This document shows, piece after piece, positions 8,332 to 16,248 of a DNA stretch of 64,000 nucleotides. The DNA lies in assembly GCF_900205965.1 (NCBI RefSeq), contig NZ_OAOF01000013.1:62001-126000 (forward strand), in the 5' to 3' direction. This DNA is from Lacrimispora amygdalina. GTDB taxonomy: Bacteria > Bacillota > Clostridia > Lachnospirales > Lachnospiraceae. The notes beneath the pieces are model-generated. The model made no database searches and was not told the DNA's origin. It saw only the letters and a program-made list of their open reading frames with translations. The position numbers and the translations under genes were made by a program. Each line of letters starts with the position of its first letter. The first letter of the stretch is position 1.

Positions 8332-9831
8332 CTAGTCCTCATCCTGAGACCAGTAAAGGGCACATCTGACTGCCCGTTTCCAGCCCTTAATACGCTTTTT
8401 ACGGCATTCCTCTTCCATCTGTCTGTCAAAGGTTTTAGAAGACTCCCAGTTCTTCTTAATCTCTTCCCTGTCTTTCCAGTACCCCACAGCCAGACCAGCC
8501 AGATACGCAGCTCCCAGCGCAGTTGTTTCAATGCATTTAGGTCTGACAATCCGGGTATCTAAAACATCTGCCTGAAACTGCATAAGGAAATTATTGGCAC
8601 AGGCTCCGCCGTCTACCCGCAGCTCTTTTAAATGAATCTGGGAATCCTGCTCCATAGCTTCAATCAGATCATGAACCTGATAAGCCATGGATTCCAGCGT
8701 AGCCCGGATAAACTGCTCCTTGCTGGTTCCTCTGGTCACACCCACAATGGTCCCTCTTGCGTACTGATCCCAGTAAGGGGCACCAAGACCCGCAAATGCC
8801 GGCACCACATAGACACCGCCGGTATCTTCCACTTCCTGGGCATACTCTTCTGTCTGATCAGCTGTACGCACCATGCGCATGGCATCCCGCAGCCATTGAA
8901 TAGCCGCACCTGCAACAAAGACACTGCCTTCCAGAGCATACTGAATCCGGTCCTGATCACTGGCTGCAATAGTAGTCAGCAGTCCATGTTCGGATATTAC
9001 CGCTTTTTCTCCTGTATTCATCAGAAGAAAGCACCCGGTTCCGTATGTATTCTTAACCTCACCCGCTTCAAAACAGCACTGTCCGAATAAAGCTGCCTGC
9101 TGGTCTCCTGCTGCCCCTGCAATGGGGATTTTCCCGCCCATTACATCAGAGGAGGTATAGCCGTAAACACAGCTTGAAGGCTTCACATCCGGAAGCATGG
9201 CTTTGGGTATATGAAAATAGTTCAGAATATCCTCATCCCAGCATTTTCTGTGAATGTCAAACAACATGGTTCTTGAAGCATTGGTATAGTCCGTCACATG
9301 GATGCAGCCTTTGGTCAGATTCCAGATCAGCCAGCTGTCTACAGTACCGAAAAGCAGTTCTCCACGCTCCGCCCTTTCTCTGGCCCCTTCCACGTGATCC
9401 AGAATCCACTCAATCTTACTTCCGGAAAAGTACGCGTCCGGAATCAGTCCGGTCCGTTCCCTGATCAGCCCATCAAGACCTTCTTCCTTTAACCGGCCAA
9501 TCCTGTCAGCAGTTCTCCTGCACTGCCATACAATGGCATTATAGACCGGCTCTCCTGTCTCCTTATCCCACACAACAGTTGTTTCCCTCTGGTTAGTGAT
9601 TCCAATAGCAGCAATGTCACTGTAATGCGCCCCAATTTTCCCCATGGCCTCCATGGTCACCGATAGCTGTGACGACCATATCTCCATAGGATCGTGCTCC
9701 ACCCAGCCTGGTTTTGGAAAAATCTGCCTGAATTCTTTTTGTGCCTCGCTGCAGACGCCCCCTTTCTCATCAAACAGAATACACCGGGAACTGGTGGTTC
9801 CCTGATCCATAGCAATTACGTATTTTCCCAT
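8332..9831 (-). CDS. glpK: Glycerol kinase
   Basis: 499 aa, the normal FGGY-kinase length. Diagnostic segments are AMDQGTTSSRCILFD at the N-terminus (ATP site), NQRETTVVWDKETG near residue 80, SGSKIEWILDH near 132, YTNASRTMLFDI near 240 and GGACANNFLMQFQAD near 410. It phosphorylates glycerol with ATP to glycerol-3-phosphate, the inducer of GlpP. No glpF facilitator is adjacent. The gene has its own promoter and a structured leader, and heads the cluster glpK, GlpA-like, FAD oxidoreductase, DUF1667. Confidence 0.97.
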   Translation of the reverse strand: MGKYVIAMDQGTTSSRCILFDEKGGVCSEAQKEFRQIFPKPGWVEHDPMEIWSSQLSVTMEAMGKIGAHYSDIAAIGITNQRETTVVWDKETGEPVYNAIVWQCRRTADRIGRLKEEGLDGLIRERTGLIPDAYFSGSKIEWILDHVEGARERAERGELLFGTVDSWLIWNLTKGCIHVTDYTNASRTMLFDIHRKCWDEDILNYFHIPKAMLPDVKPSSCVYGYTSSDVMGGKIPIAGAAGDQQAALFGQCCFEAGEVKNTYGTGCFLLMNTGEKAVISEHGLLTTIAASDQDRIQYALEGSVFVAGAAIQWLRDAMRMVRTADQTEEYAQEVEDTGGVYVVPAFAGLGAPYWDQYARGTIVGVTRGTSKEQFIRATLESMAYQVHDLIEAMEQDSQIHLKELRVDGGACANNFLMQFQADVLDTRIVRPKCIETTALGAAYLAGLAVGYWKDREEIKKNWESSKTFDRQMEEECRKKRIKGWKRAVRCALYWSQDED

Positions 9832-9882
9832 GATACCTTCCCCTTCCGTCTTTTTTCATTTTGTTAATTTTTTACCAAACAA

Positions 9883-9934
9883 TAAAGAAAGAGCCTTGAT
9901 AATGAACGGTTCCCCGCACTCATCACCTGGCTCT
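9883..9934 (-). promoter_or_regulatory. glpK leader terminator/antiterminator, candidate GlpP target
   Basis: In the minus-strand leader AGAGCC (9934-9929) pairs with GGCTCT (9895-9890), followed by TTCTTTATTGTTT. It lies between the glpK promoter and ATG. The stem is short but the arrangement (promoter, hairpin plus T-rich tract, glpK) matches GlpP-controlled leaders. Confidence 0.55.
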
Positions 9935-9970
9935 GTAATCTCTTAGGCTTATTATAAATAATACAAATTT

Positions 9971-9999
9971 ATACTACCATACGAGCGAAAATATGTCAA
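9971..9999 (-). promoter_or_regulatory. Promoter of glpK
   Basis: Minus-strand TTGACA (9999-9994), 17-bp spacer, TAGTAT (9976-9971). It lies only 15 bp after the stop codon of the upstream P-type ATPase gene. Confidence 0.6.
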
Positions 10000-10013
10000 G
10001 TTCTACAAAAAAC

Positions 10014-12620
10014 CTAGTGCAGACTTTCCCGGATTGTCTTCATGGCCTGAATAATAAGGGTCGGAAGAATAGCAAATATAAAGATGGTGACAAACTGCCT
10101 TCCTGTTAAGTCCGCAACATAAAAAAGATTATGAAGCCCCGGAATAAAAAGAACCGCACCCAAAAGAACTGCACCGGCTTCAAATGCCATGATGCTCCAT
10201 AAGTTGCTGCCAAGACCAATTTTTAGTATGGAATGACTGCTGCGGCAGTTAAAGCCATGAAAAAGTCTGGCAAGCGTCAATGTGGAAAATGCCATGGTAC
10301 TGGCTGCAGCCTCGCTGCCGGTCAGCAGTCCAGTACTGTAGGCTGCCATGGTACAAACCGCAATCAGGGTCCCCTGAAACAGAATCACAAGGATAAATCT
10401 TTTTGTTAATATTCCCTCTTTTGGATTTCTGGGCTTTTGGGACAGGAGATCCGCTTCCGCCTGTTCCATGCCGATTGCAATGGCTGGAAGGGAATCTGTC
10501 AGAAGGTTGATAAATAGCAGATGTACCGGTGCAAACGGAATGGGCAGAGCTGCAAGGGAGGTATAAAGAACGCATAAAATACCCGCCATATTTCCTGAAA
10601 GAAGGAATTTTATGGCATTGCGGATATTCCGGTAAACATTCCGTCCATTGGAAACTGCCTTGATAATTGTGGCAAAATTATCGTCCGTCAGAATCATGGA
10701 AGAGGCCTCCTTGGAAACCTCCGTTCCCATCTGTCCCATGGCGACCCCGATATCCGCCTGTTTTAACGCAGGAGCGTCATTGACGCCATCTCCTGTCATA
10801 GCTACTATATGGCCCTTCTTCTGCCAGGCCCGGACGATTCTGATCTTATGTTCCGGAGAAACCCTGGCATACACACTGATGGATTCCAGACGGTGGCCCA
10901 GCTCATCCTCCGTCATATCATCAAGCTCAGGACCGCTGACTGCCAGGTCATCTTCCTCCAGTATCCCGATCCGCTCCGCTATGGCTGCTGCCGTAATTTT
11001 ATGATCTCCTGTTATCATGACGGGATAGATTCCCGCTCTTCTGGCATTTGAGACTGCATTTTTTGATTCCGGGCGGGGAGGATCCATCATGGATACCATG
11101 CCGAGGAAGGTAAACCCGTTTTCTGAATTTTCGGATAGCTTTTCCTGCTTATCCATTTCCCTGCAGACAAAGGTAAGAACACGAAGTCCCTGGGCGGAAA
11201 ACATCATGTTCTGCTCCATAAGCATCTGCTTGTCACCGTCTCTTAAAGGGCGGACTCCATCCGACGACCAGATATGAGTTATCCTGGGAAGCAGGATATC
11301 AACCGCACCCTTTGTTAATAAAACGTTCTTACCTTCCAGATAGTGGAGGGTACTCATCAGCTTTCTTTTAGAGTCAAAGGGAACCTCTCCTAATCGTGGG
11401 TGGCAGGATCTGACCGCTTCATCGTCTACCCCTGCCCGCTCTGCCATTAATATCAGCGCGGTTTCTGTGGGTTCACCGTTTAACTGCCCATCGACATGGC
11501 TGGAATCATTATTTAAGACAGCATCGTATAATAGATATTTATGTACGGGAATCTCTGGCTTTAGCATCTCAGGAAGATAAAGCCTGTTGTTTACAAAAAC
11601 CTGCTGAACCGTCATGCGGTTCTGCGTCAGCGTTCCTGTCTTATCGGAGCAGATAACGGATACGCATCCCAGGCTTTCGACCGCTTTTAAGTCTTTAATG
11701 ATGGCGTTTTCTCCTGCCATTTTCTGGGTTCCCATCGCCTGTACAATAGTGACAATGGAGCTGAGCGCCTCAGGTATGGCAGCAACAGCCAGCGCCACCG
11801 CAAACATAAGAGAATCCAAAACCGGCATTTTTCTGTATAAACTTAATCCAAAAACAATGGCACAGATTGCTAAAATAGCTGCTGCCAGTCTGCTGCCAAA
11901 CTGATCCAGACTCAACTGAAGAGGTGTCTTTTTCTCTCCGGCATCATTCATTAATGAAGCGATTCTTCCTATTTCCGTATTCATACCCGTTCCGGTAACA
12001 ACGGCTATTGCCCTGCCTGCTGCGACCTGGGAACCGGAAAAAACCATATTGGACTGTTCGGCCAGAGGAACCTTTTCCATGCGCAGCCTTCCGGTATGCT
12101 TTTCTACATTTACGGATTCTCCGGTTAAGGAGCTTTCGTTGACCATCAGGGAATAATTTTCCAGTATGCGGCCGTCTGCAGCCACCATATCTCCTGCCTC
12201 CAGCAAAAGAATATCTCCCGGCACAATCTCTTCTGACAGAACTTCCTTATTTCTCCCATCCCGTCTCACCCATGCCACCGGCGCAGATAAGGACATCAGA
12301 CTGTCTAAGGATTTTTCTGCCTTTTGGTGCTGTACTGTTCCAAGGATTGCATTTAGCAGTAATACTGCAAAGATTACACCGGTGCTTTCCACGTCACCTG
12401 ATATCATGGAAATTACTGCGGCTATAATCAGGATTATGACCAATAAATCTTTAAACTGATCTAGAAATACTTCAAAGGCACTCTTCCGTTTTGCTTTTTT
12501 CAGCAGATTGGGTCCATGCATCTGCCTGCGCCTTAAAACTTCTTCGGAATTTAGTCCACTCCTGTCAGCATGAAGCTGTTTTAGGACTTCATCCTCTGAT
12601 AATCGAAACCATTCTTCCAT
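10014..12620 (-). CDS. Calcium-type P-type (P2A/P2B) cation-transporting ATPase
   Basis: 868 aa. Has the N-terminal cation ATPase domain, an actuator loop with LTGES (near residue 165), the phosphorylation motif DKTGTLT at residues 326-332, the hinge motif GDGVNDAPALKQAD near 620, and about ten membrane segments. TM4 reads IPEALS at 282-287, close to the PEGL of Ca2+ pumps with the ion-binding Glu kept. It most likely exports Ca2+ (or Mn2+) from the cytoplasm. The ATG follows AAGGAG at normal spacing. No clear terminator separates its end from the glpK promoter. Confidence 0.88.
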   Translation of the reverse strand: MEEWFRLSEDEVLKQLHADRSGLNSEEVLRRRQMHGPNLLKKAKRKSAFEVFLDQFKDLLVIILIIAAVISMISGDVESTGVIFAVLLLNAILGTVQHQKAEKSLDSLMSLSAPVAWVRRDGRNKEVLSEEIVPGDILLLEAGDMVAADGRILENYSLMVNESSLTGESVNVEKHTGRLRMEKVPLAEQSNMVFSGSQVAAGRAIAVVTGTGMNTEIGRIASLMNDAGEKKTPLQLSLDQFGSRLAAAILAICAIVFGLSLYRKMPVLDSLMFAVALAVAAIPEALSSIVTIVQAMGTQKMAGENAIIKDLKAVESLGCVSVICSDKTGTLTQNRMTVQQVFVNNRLYLPEMLKPEIPVHKYLLYDAVLNNDSSHVDGQLNGEPTETALILMAERAGVDDEAVRSCHPRLGEVPFDSKRKLMSTLHYLEGKNVLLTKGAVDILLPRITHIWSSDGVRPLRDGDKQMLMEQNMMFSAQGLRVLTFVCREMDKQEKLSENSENGFTFLGMVSMMDPPRPESKNAVSNARRAGIYPVMITGDHKITAAAIAERIGILEEDDLAVSGPELDDMTEDELGHRLESISVYARVSPEHKIRIVRAWQKKGHIVAMTGDGVNDAPALKQADIGVAMGQMGTEVSKEASSMILTDDNFATIIKAVSNGRNVYRNIRNAIKFLLSGNMAGILCVLYTSLAALPIPFAPVHLLFINLLTDSLPAIAIGMEQAEADLLSQKPRNPKEGILTKRFILVILFQGTLIAVCTMAAYSTGLLTGSEAAASTMAFSTLTLARLFHGFNCRSSHSILKIGLGSNLWSIMAFEAGAVLLGAVLFIPGLHNLFYVADLTGRQFVTIFIFAILPTLIIQAMKTIRESLH

Positions 12621-12716
12621 TATGACGCTCCTTCCCGTTTCTCCTACTATGGTATGAATCAGGAAGTGAGTTTCATGAATGAATTTCCCTGCGGCAGTTT
12701 CTTGTGAGAGTAACTA

Positions 12717-12745
12717 TTGCATGTAACCGTTTTTTTTATTATAAT
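12717..12745 (+). promoter_or_regulatory. Promoter of luxS
   Basis: TTGCAT (12717-12722), 17-bp spacer including a run of T, and a perfect TATAAT (12740-12745). The start codon of luxS is 62 bp downstream of the -10. Confidence 0.65.
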
Positions 12746-12807
12746 TTGATTGAATACAGCCAATTGTTCTACCGGCTTAACAGCCTTTCAGAAAGGATCT
12801 GATTTAT

Positions 12808-13290
12808 ATGGAAAAAATAACAAGCTTTACCATCAATCATTTAAAGCTGCTTCCAGGTATCTATGTCTCCCGCAAAGACAAGGTCAATGATACCACAATT
12901 ACCACATTTGACATTCGCATGACCAGACCGAATTTCGAGCCAGTCATGAATACGGCAGAGATACACACCATCGAGCATTTAGGTGCAACATTTCTAAGAA
13001 ATCACGAAACATTTGCTTCCAGGGTTTTATACTTTGGTCCGATGGGCTGCCGCACCGGTTTCTACCTTCTTTTAGCAGGAGATTACAAGTCCAGAGATAT
13101 CGTCCCGCTGATCACGGAGATGTATGAATTCATGCGTGATTTTGAGGAAGAGATCCCAGGCGCTGCAGCCAGAGACTGCGGAAACTATCTGGATATGAAC
13201 CCAGGCATGGCAAAATATCTTGCAAGAAAATTCTTAGACACCGTTCTCTACGGAATTGATGACGAGCATCTCATTTATCCGGCAGACTAA
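12808..13290 (+). CDS. luxS: S-ribosylhomocysteine lyase LuxS
   Basis: 160 aa, full length. The metal site HTIEH is at residues 53-57 with the third ligand in RDCGNY (Cys124), and the catalytic Cys81 is in GPMGCRTGFY. It splits S-ribosylhomocysteine to homocysteine and DPD, the precursor of autoinducer-2, in the activated methyl cycle. AGAAAGGA precedes the ATG. The gene stands alone with its own promoter and terminator; no pfs/mtnN is next to it in the window. Confidence 0.98.
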   Translation: MEKITSFTINHLKLLPGIYVSRKDKVNDTTITTFDIRMTRPNFEPVMNTAEIHTIEHLGATFLRNHETFASRVLYFGPMGCRTGFYLLLAGDYKSRDIVPLITEMYEFMRDFEEEIPGAAARDCGNYLDMNPGMAKYLARKFLDTVLYGIDDEHLIYPAD

Positions 13291-13315
13291 CAGTGGATAA
13301 CAGCACCATACCGCA

Positions 13316-13371
13316 GCCCCCATAGATCTGCTTTGAACCAGCCGCAGGAGTATGGGGGCTTCTTCGTTTTT
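13316..13371 (+). terminator. Terminator of luxS
   Basis: GCCCCCATA (13316-13324) pairs with TATGGGGGC (13351-13359), with further pairing of CTGC/GCAG inside, followed by TTCTTCGTTTTT. Confidence 0.85.
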
Positions 13372-13401
13372 CCTTCAACAAAATCTTATTGATAAAACTT
13401 G

Positions 13402-13412
13402 ACCATTTAGGT
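13402..13412 (+). promoter_or_regulatory. Candidate Rrf2 operator (autoregulation site)
   Basis: ACCATTTAGGT is a short dyad (ACC-N5-GGT) overlapping a TTGACC -35-like hexamer ahead of the Rrf2 gene. It resembles the stronger palindrome in front of the CODH-like gene (13867-13879), so both may bind the same regulator. Confidence 0.35.
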
Positions 13413-13446
13413 GCAGTATGTTAATCTTATAACGTGGAGGTGCGAT

Positions 13447-13848
13447 ATGCTCATTACCAGAGAATGCGATTATGCAATAAGGATCATAAGAGCCTTATCA
13501 TCGGGCGATATCATGAACGTTCCTACGATCTGTGAGAAAGAATCACTCACTTCAGCCATTACTTATAAGATGGCAAGAAAGCTGGAGAAAGCGGGATTAA
13601 TTAAAAGCTATCGTGGAAGCGCGGGAGGCTATGCCTTAAACTGTGATCTGGAACGCACAACTTTATATGATATTCTGACTGTCATAGATTCCAACATGCT
13701 GCTGATTGAATGCATGCAGTCCGGCTATGACTGTTTAGTGAACCAGCCCAAGCAGCCCTGCCTGGCTCACAGAGAGTTCTTAAGAATTCAGATGAATCTC
13801 AATAAAGAATTAAAAGAGTGTTCTTTGGCCAAGCTTCTGCACGGATAA
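13447..13848 (+). CDS. Rrf2-family transcriptional regulator with three conserved cysteines
   Basis: 133 aa from ATG 13447, chosen because GGAGGTG is 6 bp upstream and because Rrf2 proteins begin MLITRECDYAIRII; an ATG 36 bp earlier lacks a binding site. The winged helix-turn-helix covers about residues 1-75 (SLTSAITYKMARKLEKAGLI, then SYRGSAGGYAL). Cys89, Cys96 and Cys105 form the region that carries an Fe-S cluster in IscR, NsrR and RsrR. It probably senses redox, nitric oxide or CO-related stress and controls the CODH-like operon 55 bp downstream, in front of which a perfect palindrome lies. Confidence 0.88.
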   Translation: MLITRECDYAIRIIRALSSGDIMNVPTICEKESLTSAITYKMARKLEKAGLIKSYRGSAGGYALNCDLERTTLYDILTVIDSNMLLIECMQSGYDCLVNQPKQPCLAHREFLRIQMNLNKELKECSLAKLLHG

Positions 13849-13866
13849 TTTTTTTATTTTAATCTT

Positions 13867-13879
13867 TACCAAAATGGTA
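13867..13879 (+). promoter_or_regulatory. Perfect palindrome, candidate Rrf2 operator of the CODH-like operon
   Basis: TACCA (13867-13871), AAA, TGGTA (13875-13879) is a perfect inverted repeat in the 55-bp gap between the Rrf2 gene and the CODH-like gene, next to a TATAGAAT -10-like box at 13878-13885. Confidence 0.5.
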
Positions 13880-13903
13880 TAGAATCAAAAGGAGGAAAAA
13901 ACA

Positions 13904-15787
13904 ATGAATCAATGTTACGGGTGCAATACCTGTCAAAGCGCCGACAAACCTTTAGAATCATTTATCTCTGCCTTACCGATGGAAACGTCTCACCACCGGG
14001 TTGAAAAACAAAGCACCAAATGCGGGTTTGGTCTTCAGGGAGTCTGCTGCAGACTCTGTGCCAACGGTCCATGCCGTATTACCCCGGATGCGCCCCGCGG
14101 AATCTGCGGAGCGGATGCAGACACCATTGTTACAAGGAATTTCTTAAGAGCGGTGGCCTCAGGAAGCGGCTGTTACATACACATTGTTGAAAATACAGCA
14201 TTAAACTTAAAAAATACAGCTAAAGTGAAAGGGGAATTAAAAGGATTAAAATCTCTGGATCATCTGGCAGATATTTTCGGAATCGTAGAATCTGATGTAT
14301 ACAAAAAAGCAGAGAAAGTCGCTGATGCGGTCATTGCTGATCTGTATAAACCGGAATATGTGGAAATGGAGCTGACGGAAAAAGTCGCATACGCGCCTAG
14401 AGTTGCCCGCTGGAAAGAGCTGGGAATCATGCCGGGAGGTGCGAAGTCAGAAGTATTTAAAGGTGTGGTCAAATGTTCCACCAACTTAAACTCCGACCCC
14501 CTGGATATGCTGGTTGACTGCTTAAGACTGGGAGTCTCCACGGGCATTTACGGACTGACTCTTACAAACCTTTTAAACGATGTACTTTTAGGACAGCCGG
14601 AGCTTCGTATGGCTCCCGTAGGACTTCGTGTGATTGACCCTGATTATATTAACATCATGATTACCGGACACCAGCACACCATCTTTGTCGATCTCCAGGA
14701 GCAGCTTACCACTCCGGAAGCAATTGCCAAAGCAAAAGCGGCAGGAGCCAAAGGCTTTAAGCTGGTTGGCTGTACCTGTGTAGGGCAGGATCTGCAGCTG
14801 CGAGGCGCTCATTACCAGGAGGTGTTTGACGGCCATGCAGGAAACAACTACACCAGTGAAGCAATCCTTGCAACCGGAGCAATTGATGCGGTTCTTTCCG
14901 AGTTTAACTGCACACTTCCAGGTATTGAGCCTATCTGTGATGAACTTAAGATCAAACAGATCTGTCTTGATGATGTGGCGAAAAAATCAAATGCAGAACT
15001 GATGAAATTTGATTTTGACCACCGCAGGGAACAGAGCCAAAAGATCATCGACAAGGTAATAAAATCCTATCAGGAACGCCGCGGTACAGTCCCCTTAAAT
15101 CTTCTTCCGGACCATGGTTATGACAATACTCTGACCGGAGTCAGCGAAGGTTCCTTAAAAGACTTCCTCGGCGGAAGCTGGAAGCCGCTGATTGATTTAA
15201 TTGTATCCGGAGATATCAAGGGTATCGCAGGAGTGGTAGGCTGTTCCAACTTAACAGCCGGAGGCCATGATGTTCTTACTGTTGAACTGACAAAGGAACT
15301 GATTGCCAAAGACATCATTGTCCTTACTGCCGGCTGTTCTTCAGGCGGCATTGAAAACTGCGGACTGATGACACCGGAAGCAGCAGAATATGCAGGTCCC
15401 AAATTAAGAGAAGTCTGTAAAAAGCTGGGCATTCCGCCGGTTCTTAATTTCGGTCCCTGCCTTGCCATCGGACGCCTTGAAATAGTTGCTACGGAAATTG
15501 CACAGGAACTGGGCGTTGATCTTCCCAAACTTCCTCTGGTTCTTTCCGCAGCTCAGTGGCTGGAGGAACAGGCTCTGGCAGATGGCTGCTTCGGTCTGGC
15601 TCTTGGTCTTCCTCTTCATTTAGGACTTCCTCCCTTTGTGACAGGAAGCAAGGTTGCTGTTAAAGTTCTCACGGACGGTATGAAATCATTAACCGGCGGT
15701 CAGGTAATTATCAATAATGACGCTGTGGAAAGTGCTGATATACTGGAAAAAATTATTATGGAGAAGCGGAACGGTCTTAATATATAG
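13904..15787 (+). CDS. Divergent anaerobic carbon-monoxide dehydrogenase (CooS-like) catalytic subunit
   Basis: 627 aa, full CooS length. Ligands of the D and B clusters are present (Cys40, 48, 49, 52, 57, 68) as are those of the Ni-Fe C-cluster: His256, Cys292, Cys336, Cys447, Cys478, Cys519 (matching His261, Cys295, 333, 446, 476, 526 of Carboxydothermus CODH-II). But the acid/base residues differ: Tyr91 stands where His93 is, Gln556 replaces Lys563, Asp560 replaces Ile567, and the histidine track 96/99/102 is Ile/Asn/Leu. An extra CxxCxxC (Cys4, 7, 10) opens the protein. It is followed by a CooF-like ferredoxin and a flavoprotein. Metal-cluster protein of the CODH fold is certain; CO oxidation is doubtful. 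AGGAGG at 13890-13895. Confidence 0.9.
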   Translation: MNQCYGCNTCQSADKPLESFISALPMETSHHRVEKQSTKCGFGLQGVCCRLCANGPCRITPDAPRGICGADADTIVTRNFLRAVASGSGCYIHIVENTALNLKNTAKVKGELKGLKSLDHLADIFGIVESDVYKKAEKVADAVIADLYKPEYVEMELTEKVAYAPRVARWKELGIMPGGAKSEVFKGVVKCSTNLNSDPLDMLVDCLRLGVSTGIYGLTLTNLLNDVLLGQPELRMAPVGLRVIDPDYINIMITGHQHTIFVDLQEQLTTPEAIAKAKAAGAKGFKLVGCTCVGQDLQLRGAHYQEVFDGHAGNNYTSEAILATGAIDAVLSEFNCTLPGIEPICDELKIKQICLDDVAKKSNAELMKFDFDHRREQSQKIIDKVIKSYQERRGTVPLNLLPDHGYDNTLTGVSEGSLKDFLGGSWKPLIDLIVSGDIKGIAGVVGCSNLTAGGHDVLTVELTKELIAKDIIVLTAGCSSGGIENCGLMTPEAAEYAGPKLREVCKKLGIPPVLNFGPCLAIGRLEIVATEIAQELGVDLPKLPLVLSAAQWLEEQALADGCFGLALGLPLHLGLPPFVTGSKVAVKVLTDGMKSLTGGQVIINNDAVESADILEKIIMEKRNGLNI

Positions 15788-15798
15788 GAGGAGGGCAT

Positions 15799-16248
15799 AT
15801 GAAACGTATATTCATTGATGAAGCCAAATGCGACGGGTGCAAGAACTGTGTACTCGCCTGTATGCAGGCACATAGAAAAGATGGCGGAAGCATTTATGAT
15901 CTGGATTTAACCAATCCGGAAAATGAATCCAGAAATCACATCGTCATGAAAGGGAACGGTCACTATGCTCCCATCTTCTGCCGCCACTGCGACCAGCCGG
16001 AATGTGTGATGTCCTGTATGAGCGGGGCTCTTACAAAGGACGAGAAATCCGGTCACGTATATTACGACGAAGTAAAGTGCGGTTCCTGCTTCATGTGTGT
16101 GATGAACTGCCCTTACGGTGTGCTAAAAGCGGATACAACCACAAAAACCAAAGTGATCAAATGTGACTTCTGCCTGGAACACAACAGCGAACCAAGCTGC
16201 GTTAAAGCATGTCCGACAAAGGCGATTTATGTAAAGGAGGTGGAATGA
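15799..16248 (+). CDS. CooF-like 4Fe-4S ferredoxin
   Basis: 149 aa. Four cysteine groups typical of DMSO-reductase FeS-subunit/CooF proteins are visible: CDGCKNCVLAC (near residue 11), CRHCDQPECVMSC (near 61), CGSCFMCVMNCPYG (near 94) and CDFCLEHNSEPSCVKACP (near 121). It would shuttle electrons between the CODH-like protein upstream (11-bp gap, GGAGGAGG site) and the flavoprotein downstream, whose start codon overlaps its stop (ATGA). Cytoplasmic; no Tat or other signal. Confidence 0.92.
   Translation: MKRIFIDEAKCDGCKNCVLACMQAHRKDGGSIYDLDLTNPENESRNHIVMKGNGHYAPIFCRHCDQPECVMSCMSGALTKDEKSGHVYYDEVKCGSCFMCVMNCPYGVLKADTTTKTKVIKCDFCLEHNSEPSCVKACPTKAIYVKEVE

Noticed and set aside
16209..16244. Upstream ATG of the CODH-operon flavoprotein
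   Set aside because: It lies inside the ferredoxin gene and lacks a binding site; ATG 16245/16248 follows AAGGAGGTG.
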